Assembly (NCBI GenBank): GCA_934047225.1
Contig: OW203991.1
Location: forward strand, 4,526,001-4,590,000
Source of the DNA: Ypsolopha sequella
Taxonomy: Eukaryota > Arthropoda > Insecta > Lepidoptera > Ypsolophidae
Reading direction: 5' to 3'
DNA: 64,000 nucleotides
Shown here: positions 44,415-53,850 of the stretch, piece after piece
Numbering within the stretch: position 1 is the first letter of the stretch
Layout of the letters: the number at the start of each line of letters is the position of its first letter
Position numbers and translations under genes: made by a program
Notes under the pieces: model-generated
Told to the model about the DNA's origin: nothing
The model's database searches: none
Seen by the model: the letters and a program-made list of their open reading frames with translations, nothing else

Positions 44415-44932
44415 TATCTTAATTAAAATAAATAGACATTGACATATATAATATAAAAGTAGATGACATGACAGGTCATGACATAAAAACATATAAAACC
44501 TAGACGTAAACGTAGACAGTTAAAAAACAAAAGCGTTAGAGCAGGACTGAAATTTAGCATTGTGCAGCCCCTTAAGGTGTGTTAATTCGAAAACCTTTTT
44601 ATGATTTAGGTTGAATAAACCGTAGTTTCGAACTTGTGGTCTAAAAAACCTCATGATGAAGGATATTTTTACGAAAAAGCTACAACTTCCATTTGCCTTT
44701 ATTTGACGTCACTTGAGACATGGCTGTTTAAAAATGTGTCCTTTGCTATCAAGATAAATTTATAATAATTTATTTTGACAGCTGATTTGACAGCTGGATG
44801 ACATGACAGATGAGTAGACAGACAGAGACGGACTAAAGGTAGTCTAGGTTTTATATGTTTTTATGTCATGACCTGTCATGTCATCTACTTTTATATTATA
44901 TATGTCAATGTCTGTTTATTTTAATTAAGATA

Positions 44933-44977
44933 CTCAACTGATGCCGGGTCCAGGTCGGACCCGAAATATATCTTGAG
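44933..44977 (+). ncRNA. Hammerhead-like motif, right arm
   Basis: Plus strand: CTCAA, CTGATG, CC, GGGTCC-AGGTC-GGACCC, GAAA, TATATC, TTGAG, identical to the copy at 2202-2246. All pairs intact. Confidence 0.48.
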
Positions 44978-45036
44978 AATATAGGTATCCTATTTATCAG
45001 TATATTTATATTTTTTTAAAAACTTTTATAGCGTTA

Positions 45037-46013
45037 AACTAGCCTTGATTTTTTACAGCAGTATGGATCTTAAGACCTTAGTACCTCAAGCCATTTCTGA
45101 AAAAACAAACCTTGGCGCACGGACAGACGGGCGGACAACAAAAGAATCTTACAAGGGTTTACATTATAAGTACGGAATCGTAAAAAAAGTAAAACGTCTC
45201 TGAAAGTGAAAACACTTGTCGCTACAGTATTCGAAGCATTTCTGCAAGCACTTAAGTCACTCAAGCATTATGAGTGACCTGTTGCTTTCATGGAATACCC
45301 ACTATGGTAAATGACCCAGATTCCTTTTAGAACCCATTAGATGGTTACAAGCGAATTTATTCCTTAATCCCAAGCAACAGAGTCTAGAGTAAAAGTTGGC
45401 TTACACCAAAAGGAATGTTTTTATTAAAAACTACTGCATGAGTATACTTAAGTATTATTTAACTAGTATACTAAGTAAGTTCCATTGTTTGGGTTTTAGT
45501 GCCGTTGAAACAAAGACTAGCGTTCACCGCATAGAAACCTTATTTTCAATTATTTGTTTGGTCGTTTTTCAGTGCAGTTGCATACATTTTGACTTAAAAA
45601 TTTAGATGAAATATACAGGTGTTTTTAAAGTTCAGACACCACAAAATTACTTGGCCACAACTAATCCTATCGATTAGTAGGTACACCTATTCGTAGGTAT
45701 GTCGATTAGTTCGTATCTATTATTGGATACCACTACCTATAGATATATCAACGCACATACACATTTGGTTATCCACCGAATAAACAATACCAACTAACAA
45801 ATACATACCCACAGATGGATATTTCAAGTCAGTGAAACGTATCAACACCCTTTCCAGCCCAGTGAGCACTGAGTAAGTCATCAAAAACACATGAGATATG
45901 AAAACCGTTGGTAACCCCCCAAGCGATTAAATCTGCTCGAATTGGAGCCCTCGTAAAATACGATAACGGGCGCAAATTCAGTTGTTTACGTACAAGAATC
46001 ACGTGGCGGGCCC
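45037..46013. other. Non-coding stretch, presumed start of amontillado intron 1
   Basis: It contains a short R1-like word set at about 45105-45180. The frame at 45396-45605 opens with TTG and shows no domain. By position this is the 5' part of the first intron of the gene at 46020-46178. Confidence 0.4.
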
Positions 46014-46019
46014 ACTTAC

Positions 46020-46178
46020 CGGTCCAAGGTTGACGAAGCCGTGCTTCTGAGCGACATCGTGAGCGTCCTCGTGGCCAACTGAGCGCTTGAAGCGCACCAG
46101 GAACGAGTTGGTGAAGACTTCGGGGCTAGCGCTAGCGGCAATCAGCAATGTAGCCGCTGCTAGACATCTCGGCCACAT
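46020..46178 (-). CDS. amon: First coding exon of neuroendocrine convertase 2 (PC2/amontillado)
   Basis: The product is a calcium-dependent, kexin-type serine protease of dense-core vesicles that cuts prohormones at dibasic sites. This exon gives 53 residues: a signal peptide (MWPRCLAAATLLIAASAS) and the start of the prodomain (EVFTNSFLVRFKRSV, then VAQKHGFVNLGP). FTN.FLVRF.R and HGF.NLGP fit insect PC2 better than furin, whose members read VYTN or VFTN.WAV and NLG.I. The ATG at 46178 is chosen because it sits directly before the hydrophobic leader; the frame is open for 29 more codons upstream, which lack signal-peptide character. The exon ends in phase 0 at CCG/GTAAGT (donor 46019-46014), a perfect consensus. 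Peptidase S8 and P domains must lie beyond the window or in unrecognised exons to the left. Confidence 0.78.
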
Positions 46179-46223
46179 GATCACGCGACGGCCGACAGTG
46201 GCTGACTGAGTCCCCAAAACCTT

Positions 46224-46231
46224 TGACGTCA
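46224..46231. promoter_or_regulatory. Palindromic CRE, TGACGTCA
   Basis: A full cAMP-response element lies 46 bp upstream of the chosen amon start codon. CREB-type factors bind this palindrome, and vertebrate prohormone convertase genes include cAMP-responsive ones. Whether it is in the promoter or the 5' UTR is unknown because the transcription start is not visible. An 8-bp match can arise by chance. Confidence 0.4.
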
Positions 46232-46319
46232 CCAGGTATTGATTGTGGAGCCTAGAGCCGCGCATGCGCTAATCTCTCCATTCAAGCACGACTCGTCTCT
46301 AAAGCCTCTCCCGAACATC

Positions 46320-46325
46320 CATATG
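46320..46325. promoter_or_regulatory. CATATG E-box upstream of amon
   Basis: CATATG stands about 142 bp upstream of the start codon. In Drosophila the neuroendocrine bHLH factor Dimmed acts through CATATG-type E-boxes on secretory-pathway genes. The site is short, so this is suggestive only. A CAGCTG E-box follows at 46344-46349. Confidence 0.3.
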
Positions 46326-46376
46326 TTCATCTGTTCATCACCGCAGCTGGACGTTATCGTATATATTATTTTCCTG

Positions 46377-46422
46377 CCGAAAACCTTGGCTGACCTTGGC
46401 CGACCTTAGCCTTGGTTTTCGG
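46377..46422. promoter_or_regulatory. Palindrome-bounded cluster of CCTTGG/AAGGTCA words
   Basis: CCGAAAACC (46377-46385) and GGTTTTCGG (46414-46422) pair perfectly. Between them CTTGGCTGAC, CTTGGCCGAC, CTTAGC and CTTGG repeat. On the minus strand 46399-46391 reads CCAAGGTCA, an exact match to the FTZ-F1 monomer consensus YCAAGGYCR. It is about 200 bp upstream of the amon start codon. Confidence 0.35.
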
Positions 46423-47290
46423 TACCTGATTTTTACCTATTAACCGCCACTTATGTAAATAATCAAAATAAACCTGTAACTATTAAACGGTTAAACGTCA
46501 ATCGCTTAGCGCAAATTGCAAAACTTAAGGGTCGGTATAATGTCAGATGCACAATTTCAAATGAGCATAAAACATTGTGTAACTTGGTCAATCGGTTTAG
46601 TAAAAATAATATAGATAATAGACTATAGGGCTGATATTCGTGCAGAAGCAAAAACGCAAAAGCTTTAAGTTCGCTCGATAGAAAAAAATTACGAAGTTAC
46701 CTCTATATTTCATATTTTTCGAGTGTTAAAGGACCTTTCTTAAAACAGTTTGCCTTGAAATTTGTATTAAAAATAAGAAAACAAATGACCCCGTATAATT
46801 GCATGGGGATTTTGAATAATTCTGTTTCGTTTTCATTTAATTTAACATCTAAGAATTGGCGCTTACGTCGATTTATTCTGAGACAAGGCGGCGACAAGAT
46901 ATCTCGGTCGCACGCGCTTTTTGTTCCATGCTTTGTTTCGTCACTCACCCGTCGGTCAGTTGTGATCGCTCCGTTGAGACGGGAGGGCTACGTTTTTGCG
47001 CTCTCGACGTCCCGGTTTCGTAATTTAAATAAATCTCGTAATTTGAAACATGGGAAATAAATGCAACCAATGTAAAAAATGGAATAAAAATGTTTTACGA
47101 GTGAAAATAAAGCAGTGGATGAAAGTAATGCAAAGGTACGCCATTACTTAACAAAATAAGTAGATAGGTCATGTTTTATTAAAGATGTTGAACTAAAGGT
47201 TGTCTCAATGGACTAATGACATCGAATTTCGATGACTAATGAATATCGCAATGTTTTTCGTCTGAGGTATTTTTTTTAGCTTACAATTTA
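46423..47290. other. Upstream flank of amon, no gene called
   Basis: Opposed open frames at 46703-46948 (minus) and 46755-47060 (plus) cover the same DNA and show no known domain. Bases 46885-47010 are GC- and CpG-richer than the surroundings and could belong to a promoter or an old repeat. Confidence 0.35.
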
Positions 47291-47294
47291 ATAT

Positions 47295-47410
47295 CACAAT
47301 AAATATGGTTGATGGATGTGGAAGAGGCGAAAGAGTTGTGTCTGGATCGTAGCAGATGGAAATCTGTAGTCTCTGCCTACCCCTCTGGGAGACTAACAAA
47401 ACCTTATCTC
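47295..47410 (+). pseudogene. LINE C-terminal scrap next to the satellite
   Basis: The frame from ATG 47312 reads MDVEEAKELCLDRSRWKS then VVSAYPSG. A terminal D.DRSRWKS..S.YP pattern is common at the end of lepidopteran reverse transcriptases (DR..W). MDVEEAKE is shared with 35764-35790. The frame then runs without a stop into the 8-bp array, which makes it look like a 489-residue protein; that protein is not believed. Confidence 0.45.
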
Positions 47411-47439
47411 ACCATCACCATCGCCATCGCCATCGCAAT

Positions 47440-48735
47440 CACGATCGCGATCGTGATCGTGGTCGTATCGTCGTATCGTCGTATCGTCGTATCGACGTAT
47501 CGTCGTATCCTCGTATCGACGTATCGTTGTATCGTCGTATGGTCGTTTCCTCGTATCGACGTATCAGCGTATCGACGTATCCTCGTATCGACGTATCGTC
47601 GTATCGACGTATTGCCGTATCGTCGTATCGTCGTATCCTCGTATCGACGTATCGTCGTATCGACGTATCGGCGTATCGACGTGTCGTCGTATCGACATAT
47701 CGACGTATCAACGTATCGACGTATCGATGTATCGTCGTATCGACATATCGACGTATCAACGTATCGACGTATCGTCGTATCGTCGTTTCCTTGTATCGAC
47801 GTATCGTCGTATCGGCGTATTGAGGTATCCTCGTATCGACGTATCGTCGTATCGACGTGTTACCGTATCCTCGTATCGACGTATCGACGTATCATCGTTT
47901 CCTCGTATCGACGTATCGTCGTATCGACGTATCGGCGTATGGACGTATCCTCGTATCGACGTATCATCGTATCGACGTATTGCCGTACCGTCGTATCGAC
48001 GTATCGTCGTATCGTCATATCGTCGATTCCTTGTATCGACGTATCGTCGTATCGACGTATCGGCGTATTGAGGTATCCTCGTATCGACGTATCGTCGTAT
48101 CGACGTGTTGCCGTATCGTCGTATCCTTGTATCGACGTATCATCATTTCCTCGTATCGACGTATCGTCGTATCGTCGTATCAACTTATCGTCGTATCGAC
48201 TTATCGTCGTATCGACTTATCGTCGTATCGACTTATCGTCGTATCGACGTATCGACGTATCGACGTATTGCAGTATGGTCGTATCGTCGTATCGACGTAT
48301 CTTCGTATCGTCGTATCGACGTATCGTCGTATCGACGTATCGTCGTATCCTCGTATCGTCGTATCCTCGTATCGTCGTATCCTCGTATCGACGTATCGTC
48401 GTATCATCGTTTCCTCGTATCGACGTATCGTCGTATCGACGTATCGGCGTATGGTCGTATCATCGTATCGACGTATCATCGTATCGACGTATCAACGTAT
48501 CGACGTATCGACGTATCGCCGTATCAACGTATCGACGTATCATCGTATCCTCGTATCGACGTATCGTCGTATCCTCGTATCGACGTATCGTCGTATCGAC
48601 GTATCGGCGTATCGACGTATTGCCGTATCGTCGTATCGTCGTATCGACGTATCGGCGTATCGACGTATTGGCGTATCGACGTATCGTTGTATCGACGTAT
48701 TGTCGTATCGACGTATCGTTGTATCATCATCGTCA
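47440..48735 (+). repeat. 8-bp satellite array, about 160 units of GTATCGNC
   Basis: The units are mostly GTATCGTC and GTATCGAC, with GTATCCTC, GTATCGGC, GTATCATC, GTATTGCC and GTTTCCTC variants. The left border grows out of an imperfect hexamer run (CATCGC, then GATCGTGATCGTG) at 47410-47460; the right border ends in ATCATCATCGTCATCATTATC. A longer pattern recurs: the 12-unit block beginning GTTTCCTT at 47785 returns as GATTCCTT at 48025, 240 bp later. CpG density is about one per four bases. An 8-bp unit has no stop in several frames on either strand, so long frames encoding (YRRIVVSS)n or (RRYDDTTI)n appear; they are an artefact of the period. Confidence 0.95.
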
Positions 48736-49046
48736 TCATTATCTTTGCAAGTATGACTTTCGAAAAATAAAATTTTGAAATATAAAAATTAGATGCAAAC
48801 ACAATTACGCAAAAAAATGCCATTGCGAACAAACCGTTTTGTCAACTGGGTTGAATTTTATACATCGTAGATGCATTATACTTACTATTGAAAACTAGCA
48901 CGTGCACGGGTTAATGACCGCGGATCCTCACCGCTCGTGGGAGCTAAGAAATAGCGCTCGCGGCCGGTGACGGCCGGTCGCGCAAACAGTTGAGGTGCGG
49001 GGAAGCGGGGGCAAAATCACTAATTTGTCCAGGTTTATACGCAGCC
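48736..49046. other. Non-coding stretch
   Basis: A CpG-rich patch at 48920-49010 (CGCTCGCGGCCGGTGACGGC) follows the satellite. No frame or repeat identified. Confidence 0.4.
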
Positions 49047-49356
49047 TTAACTTTGTTTTTCTTGTTTAGAAGTTCAAATTTGAAAAACCTTTTGATATTT
49101 GGCAGTTGACGCCAATAATTCAGTATTAGTGAGGTTTATAAAGAATGACTTTGAAATTTAATGCTCAATTAGTCATGATCTTGTCCAAACAATGTTATAA
49201 CAGCATTTTAAGTTGGTTTTGAAAAGATCGTTGTGTGTGTGTATAATTTCAAACTCTTTCTTTATAAACCTTACTAATACTGTACTATTGGCGTCAATTG
49301 CCACATACCAAAATTCTTTGAATTTTTTCATTTCTTAACAATAAAAACAAAGTTAA
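49047..49356. mobile_element. TTAA-flanked foldback MITE, 302 bp
   Basis: TTAA at 49047-49050 and 49353-49356. The ends CTTTGTTTTTCTTGTTTAGA and TTAACAATAAAAACAAAG are inverted copies, and pairing goes on through GGCAGTTGACGCCAATAATT versus TATTGGCGTCAATTGCC. Arms of about 110 bp. Confidence 0.78.
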
Positions 49357-49450
49357 GTTATGCACTTTGCGCTAAGCGACTGACGTTTTAACCTCAACTA
49401 AGGCTCAATGTGTTAAATTCAAGAGCAAGTAAAGTTTGTAATATCCAGAA

Positions 49451-49590
49451 AAATATGGCAAGTTAGAGCTAAATATGGCAAGTTAGAGCTAAATATGGCA
49501 AGTTAGAGCTAAATATGGCAAGTTAGAGCTAAATATGGCAAGTTAGAGCTAAATATGGCAAGTTAGATCTAAATATGGCAAGTTAGAGCA
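49451..49590 (+). repeat. 20-bp minisatellite, 7 units
   Basis: AAATATGGCAAGTTAGAGCT repeated seven times with two changes (GATCT in unit 6, GAGCA in unit 7). A young array. Confidence 0.95.
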
Positions 49591-49797
49591 AAATTATGAG
49601 TATAATACTCGTTTTGGCAACATAGAAGTTTTTAACTAACCAAGGTAATTTATCGCATTTTTGGTATTTCACGTAGATATCAGTTCACGTAAGACATACT
49701 CGTAAAGTTAATAAATTGTAGTTCTAGAAACAGCTAATAATTCACAAACAAACTTGGTACTACCATTTCTTCTGTGCTAGTATGTATGTTACCGCCC

Positions 49798-49978
49798 AAT
49801 CCGATTTTAGGATAAACTAATTTGGCCGGCCAAACTAGTTTTTCGGAAGTCCTGCAAGGCAAAAGAGAGCCTGTAGGTTAGGTTAGAAGGTAAGGAAGGA
49901 CCGTTATAAATAACCTTCGCGGCTATGACAACCCAAAACCACTTTGGCCTAGGCCAAACTAGTTTATCCTAAAATTGA
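49798..49978. mobile_element. MITE with palindromic sub-ends
   Basis: AATCCGATTTTAGGATAAAC at the left pairs with GTTTATCCTAAAATTGAGTT at the right. Just inside each end is a self-complementary core (TTGGCCGGCCAA, TTGGCCTAGGCCAA) next to AAACTAG. The middle has TAGGTTAGGTTAG. Confidence 0.65.
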
Positions 49979-50137
49979 GTTTGGCCTGTAATATATATAT
50001 ATAATCTGAACATCTGGACAATAAACTATGTAATTAAAGTTTTGTACCGTCACCGACATTTTCAATTACAAGTCCATCATTAATTTTCAAGAGAAGTTTA
50101 TTTTCTCATCTAGAACTCCTTTAACTTCTTATCAAAG

Positions 50138-53100
50138 AAAGAAAGAAAGAAAGAAAATAAATTTATTGGCGCGTTTACAAAACTATAAAAAGAACTTATA
50201 GCTAACACAGTAGATAAGTTTATTTAAGTAGGAGTAATCTATAGATAAAAATAACACGACAAAAGGATGTAGCTCAGCTATGTGCCATCCAAAACATGCT
50301 TTGGTTGGCGCTGGTTTTCAGCTACCTCCGTTATAATTGCCTGATAAGGTATTAACGAGTTGTTAACAATTTTATTTACTAAATTGAAAAATCAATAAAA
50401 ATTGGCAGAAATGGCTTATAACTAAATTAAAGAAAATAAAAACAAAAACAAAAATGCGTAACAAGACAAAAAACAAAAAAAAAAAAAGGTAATTAGTATA
50501 TACAGATATAGACTTATTAGTAGGGTGTATAGTCTTAAGCATTGTAGGCTTTCCAAGGATGTTTCAAATGTCCAGTGTCCATTTGCTTTTTCATAAGATA
50601 CTGTTTATACCTAAACTTAAATGTATGGGCTGAGCACTTTTGTCTCAAGGGCGGTGGTAAATTATTCCATATTTTTGCACTTCGGTATGAAAAACATCCT
50701 CGGAATCCTGCAAGTTTATGTTTAGGAGTATACAGTAGGTTTTGATCCTTTGATCGTGTTCTAAAACAATTAACATTTTTCAAAAATTTTAATTTTTCAA
50801 ATAGGTAATTAGGACACTGTTTGTAAATAACTTTTTGGATTACGCAAGCCAAATGCAACTCCCTTCTAGCTTCCATGTTTAAAATTTTATGTGCGTTTAG
50901 ATAAGGAGTGACGTGGGCGCGCCTCGGTATCTTATAACAGAACCGCGCACACGCATTTTGAACTCTCTGTATAGCATTTGCTGTTTTCCTACATATTCGA
51001 TAACCATAAACCGCACTGCAATAGTTAAATGGAGACAATACCAGGAGCTCGACCAGGGTTTCTCTTATGTCTTTGGTTAGGTAATCTCTTATCCCATATA
51101 GAACTTTAAGTTTGAAAAAGGCGTACCTAATTTTTTCTTTAATATGAGACTGAAACTTTAACTCTTCATCGTAGATTAAACCAAGATTTCTAGGTTCTCT
51201 ATCTAATGGTATTTTTTTATTGTCAATATGAATGTCAGGGTTCTGATTTAGTACACTATTAATTTGATGTCTGGTACCTATCACAGTGAACTTTGATTTT
51301 AACGGGTTTAGAACTAAGCAATTTTTTTGTGCCCATTTAAATATTTTACTGAGATCATCATTAATTCGTGAAACCGCCAGCGCAGTTTCAGCCTGGTTAA
51401 AAGAGTAATAGATTTGTGTGTCGTCCGCGTACAAGTGGCACCTACAAGTGGTTAGAAGTTTAGGCATATCTGCGGTATAAATTGTAAACAATACAGGGCT
51501 CAAAATTGATCCTTGTGGTGTACCTCTGTCTAATTTAGAAAGATCGGATGTCCTGATGTCTCCATTAGCGTTCTCTGTCGATACGTATTGTGTCCGTCCC
51601 GTAAGGAAGGAGCAAAACCATTTACAGGTATTATCAGAGAGTCCGTAATATTTCAGTTTAGCGACCAAGAGTTCTACGTTAATACAATCAAATGCACGTG
51701 AAAAATCTAGAAGTATCAAAATTGTTGTGAGTCCAGTATCGGACGCCGAAAGTATGTCATCTGTCACCTTTAATAACGCTGTTTCGGTACCGTGCTCGCT
51801 ACGGAACCCAGATTGTATAGTCGGCATAATTTTCTCACTAGACAGGTACTGAGCTAATTGTTTTTGTATTGCTTTTTCAACCACCTTAGACAGTACTGGT
51901 AGCACGCTTATCGCCCGTAGATCTTTAAGGCTAGAAATATTATTTGTTTTAGGTATTGGTGTTACAACTGCTTTTCTATAACTGTGTGGAAATGTTTGTG
52001 TTTCAATAGATTTATTCACAATTGCCGTAATTACAGGTAATGTGTACTTCAAGGTCAACTCGATCATTTCTATTGAAATTCCATCATGTCCTCGAGCATT
52101 CGTTTTAATATTTGACAATATTTTTTCTATTTCGTGTTGATTTACCAGTATTAGGGTAAAAAAGCTTTTATTGAACCTAGATGTTTTAAAATAATTTAAA
52201 AGATCTTGCTCAGCATAAGAGTTTCCGGGTATATTAAGAAAATGTTCATTTATTTTTTGTGGGTCATTAAGTTCTGCAGGGATATCAATATTTTTGTTTG
52301 AATAGAATGATGATGTTTCTTTAAAATGTTTCCACATTTTGCGAGGATTGCATTTATTATTGTTTACATAATGCTTATAGTAAGCAATTTTTTCCCTATG
52401 TATTGTTGAGGTGACTAAGTTTTTGAGGGACTTATAATATTCAATGGCAGATATTGTTTTACTTTTATTCGCTTTTTTTAAGGCTTTATCTCGTAAGTCT
52501 ATCATAAATCGAACCATGTTCGTGATCCAAGGTTTTTGTTTTTCTGTTATTTTAGTTTTTCTAATTGGAGCATGAATATCAAATAATGAAGTTATATATG
52601 TATTAAAAAGGTCCACCATTGAATTAATATCCCGCAACTCTAAAATACCTTGCCACGGAGTATTAGCCAAATCTATCTGAAATTTTTGTAAATTTATTTG
52701 TTTTAATGGCCGGGTAAATGTGTAGCTGACAGCTGGTTTCGGTTTTTTTATGTCAAAATCAAGCCACACCAGCCCATGATCACTTAGGCATCTGTTATGG
52801 ATAACACTTATCTTTTTTACTTTACTAGGAGTGTCAGTAATAACTAAATCTAAGAGAGTTGCTGTTTTGTCAGTAATTCTAGTCGGCTCGCGAACTAACT
52901 GTTCTAAATTAAGCTGATGAAGGAAGCTTTTTAATTTATTTGCATTGTATGAATCCGATATCATGAGATCTGTGTTGAAGTCCGTGAGCAAAAATACATA
53001 ATTACAATAAGAAAAAGTAGCAACGGATTCTGTCAGTGCATCAATTGCCACTCCTCGGTTAACTTCTTCAGGTCTGTACGCGGTACCAATAGCTATGCGG

Positions 53101-53315
53101 GTGCCGGATATAGATAGTTGTAACCACATCTGCTCAAGCTCAGATACAGGGTGCTCTATCACTACAAAACAGATTCTAAAGACTTTAATTTTAGTTGAGG
53201 GACTAATGAAATTAAATTTCCTCCAGTGCAAAATAGTCTTTAGGTGTGAAAGTCTAAGTTTTGATAGTATAAAACTAAAATTAAAGCCTTCAGAATCTGC
53301 TTTATTACAAAAACA
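50138..53315 (-). mobile_element. CR1-like LINE, 5'-truncated, with (CTTT)n tail
   Basis: The 3' end on the plus strand is a run of AAAGAAAGAAAGAAAG (50138-50157) joined to AATAAATTTATTGGCGCG. On the element strand this is a (CTTT)n tail. CR1/L2/Rex elements end in such microsatellite tails rather than poly(A). The 3' UTR (50158-50534) shares AACGCTGGTTTTCAGC-like words with 31855-32070. The coding part stops abruptly at 53315, where the endonuclease N-terminus should continue. Confidence 0.75.
50535..53315 (-). CDS. LINE ORF2: partial endonuclease and complete reverse transcriptase
   Basis: The frame is open from 53315 to the stop at 50535 with no ATG at its head, so the true start is lost; residues below count from 53231. 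Endonuclease remnants: LLTDFNTDL (80-89; the usual GDFN has Thr for Gly) and LSDHGLVWLD (149-158). Reverse transcriptase: AVVTPIPK (421-428), QSGFR (473-477), LLDFSRAFD (507-515, catalytic Asp), GTPQGSILSP (570-579), YADDTQIYY (601-609, catalytic Asp pair). The C-terminal part has CARFCYKIPRR and ends near LMKKQM. CR1/Rex-type order and YADDTQIY support the clade. No stop or shift interrupts about 900 codons, so it is young; only the 5' end is missing. It copies element RNA into DNA in the nucleus by target priming. Confidence 0.88.
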   Translation of the reverse strand, partial: CFCNKADSEGFNFSFILSKLRLSHLKTILHWRKFNFISPSTKIKVFRICFVVIEHPVSELEQMWLQLSISGTRIAIGTAYRPEEVNRGVAIDALTESVATFSYCNYVFLLTDFNTDLMISDSYNANKLKSFLHQLNLEQLVREPTRITDKTATLLDLVITDTPSKVKKISVIHNRCLSDHGLVWLDFDIKKPKPAVSYTFTRPLKQINLQKFQIDLANTPWQGILELRDINSMVDLFNTYITSLFDIHAPIRKTKITEKQKPWITNMVRFMIDLRDKALKKANKSKTISAIEYYKSLKNLVTSTIHREKIAYYKHYVNNNKCNPRKMWKHFKETSSFYSNKNIDIPAELNDPQKINEHFLNIPGNSYAEQDLLNYFKTSRFNKSFFTLILVNQHEIEKILSNIKTNARGHDGISIEMIELTLKYTLPVITAIVNKSIETQTFPHSYRKAVVTPIPKTNNISSLKDLRAISVLPVLSKVVEKAIQKQLAQYLSSEKIMPTIQSGFRSEHGTETALLKVTDDILSASDTGLTTILILLDFSRAFDCINVELLVAKLKYYGLSDNTCKWFCSFLTGRTQYVSTENANGDIRTSDLSKLDRGTPQGSILSPVLFTIYTADMPKLLTTCRCHLYADDTQIYYSFNQAETALAVSRINDDLSKIFKWAQKNCLVLNPLKSKFTVIGTRHQINSVLNQNPDIHIDNKKIPLDREPRNLGLIYDEELKFQSHIKEKIRYAFFKLKVLYGIRDYLTKDIRETLVELLVLSPFNYCSAVYGYRICRKTANAIQRVQNACARFCYKIPRRAHVTPYLNAHKILNMEARRELHLACVIQKVIYKQCPNYLFEKLKFLKNVNCFRTRSKDQNLLYTPKHKLAGFRGCFSYRSAKIWNNLPPPLRQKCSAHTFKFRYKQYLMKKQMDTGHLKHPWKAYNA

Positions 53316-53368
53316 TTAATATCTTTGGCTTTATTACAATGATTAACAAGACCAACACAATTCGGTCG

Positions 53369-53850
53369 TTTTTAGGGTTCCGTAGTAATTAAAAAGTACA
53401 AAAGGAACCTTTATGGTGAGACTCCGTTGTCCATCCGTCCGTCCGTATGTCACAGCCTCATAACTTTAGCACCGTTAAAGATAAAGACATGAAATTTAGC
53501 ACAAAACTAGCATTAATTTGGCCACATAATCACGGTGTAAAAAAAACATGAGAAATTTGAAATTGTTCAAAATATTTCAAAAACAAAAGTGAGAAAAAAT
53601 AATTACTATCTTATAAATACAATATGGATATCAAATTTTAGATATTTAAAACCTGATTGTAAAAACATAAACTTTTACCATATTTACAGACAGCATTTTC
53701 GAGAAATCTTTAAAAAACCAAAAAAATATGTATTTCCCGAAATCTATCTTACCTCCGAAACTGGTAGACTGAAAAACATGAAAATAATGTCAGTTACAGA
53801 TCACAACTCGCCAATTACAGGAATTTTCTACTTTTTTTATTATATTTTTT
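53369..53850 (-). repeat. Dispersed repeat R1, minus copy, one end lost
   Basis: Starts TTTTTAGGGTTCCGTAGTAA (plus strand) and has GGAACCTTTATGGTGAGACT and CGTCCGTCCGTATGTCACAG, the reverse complement of 24519 downward. The CCGGCCAAGTGCGAG end is missing. Confidence 0.72.

Larger units (their letters stand above)
44310..45036. mobile_element. Inverted-arm element carrying a captured 0.3-kb segment
   Basis: Arms of about 190 bp (44310-44505 and 44842-45036) are near-perfect inverted copies; each contains the hammerhead-like motif (44370-44414 minus, 44933-44977 plus). The loop 44506-44841 holds a copy of 42344-42644. The left junction reads CCTAGACGTAAACGTAGACAG, so TAGAC stands at both the arm end and the start of the insert, a possible microhomology. 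If the arms are Penelope pseudo-LTRs, the loop is cargo picked up by template switching or a similar event. Confidence 0.75.

Noticed and set aside
46178..46265. Upstream in-frame extension of the amon exon to 46265
   Set aside because: The extra 29 residues would bury the hydrophobic leader. The Met directly before WPRCLAAATLLIAASA gives a standard signal peptide.
46703..47060. Host gene upstream of amon on either strand
   Set aside because: Two opposed frames share the same DNA, neither has a known domain, and composition gives no support.
47309..48778. A 489-residue plus-strand protein of (YRRIVVSS)n repeats, with overlapping frames on both strands
   Set aside because: It is the translation of an 8-bp satellite. 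The unit lacks stops in all registers, so frames on both strands stay open; the N-terminal part is a LINE scrap and there is no conserved start or domain.
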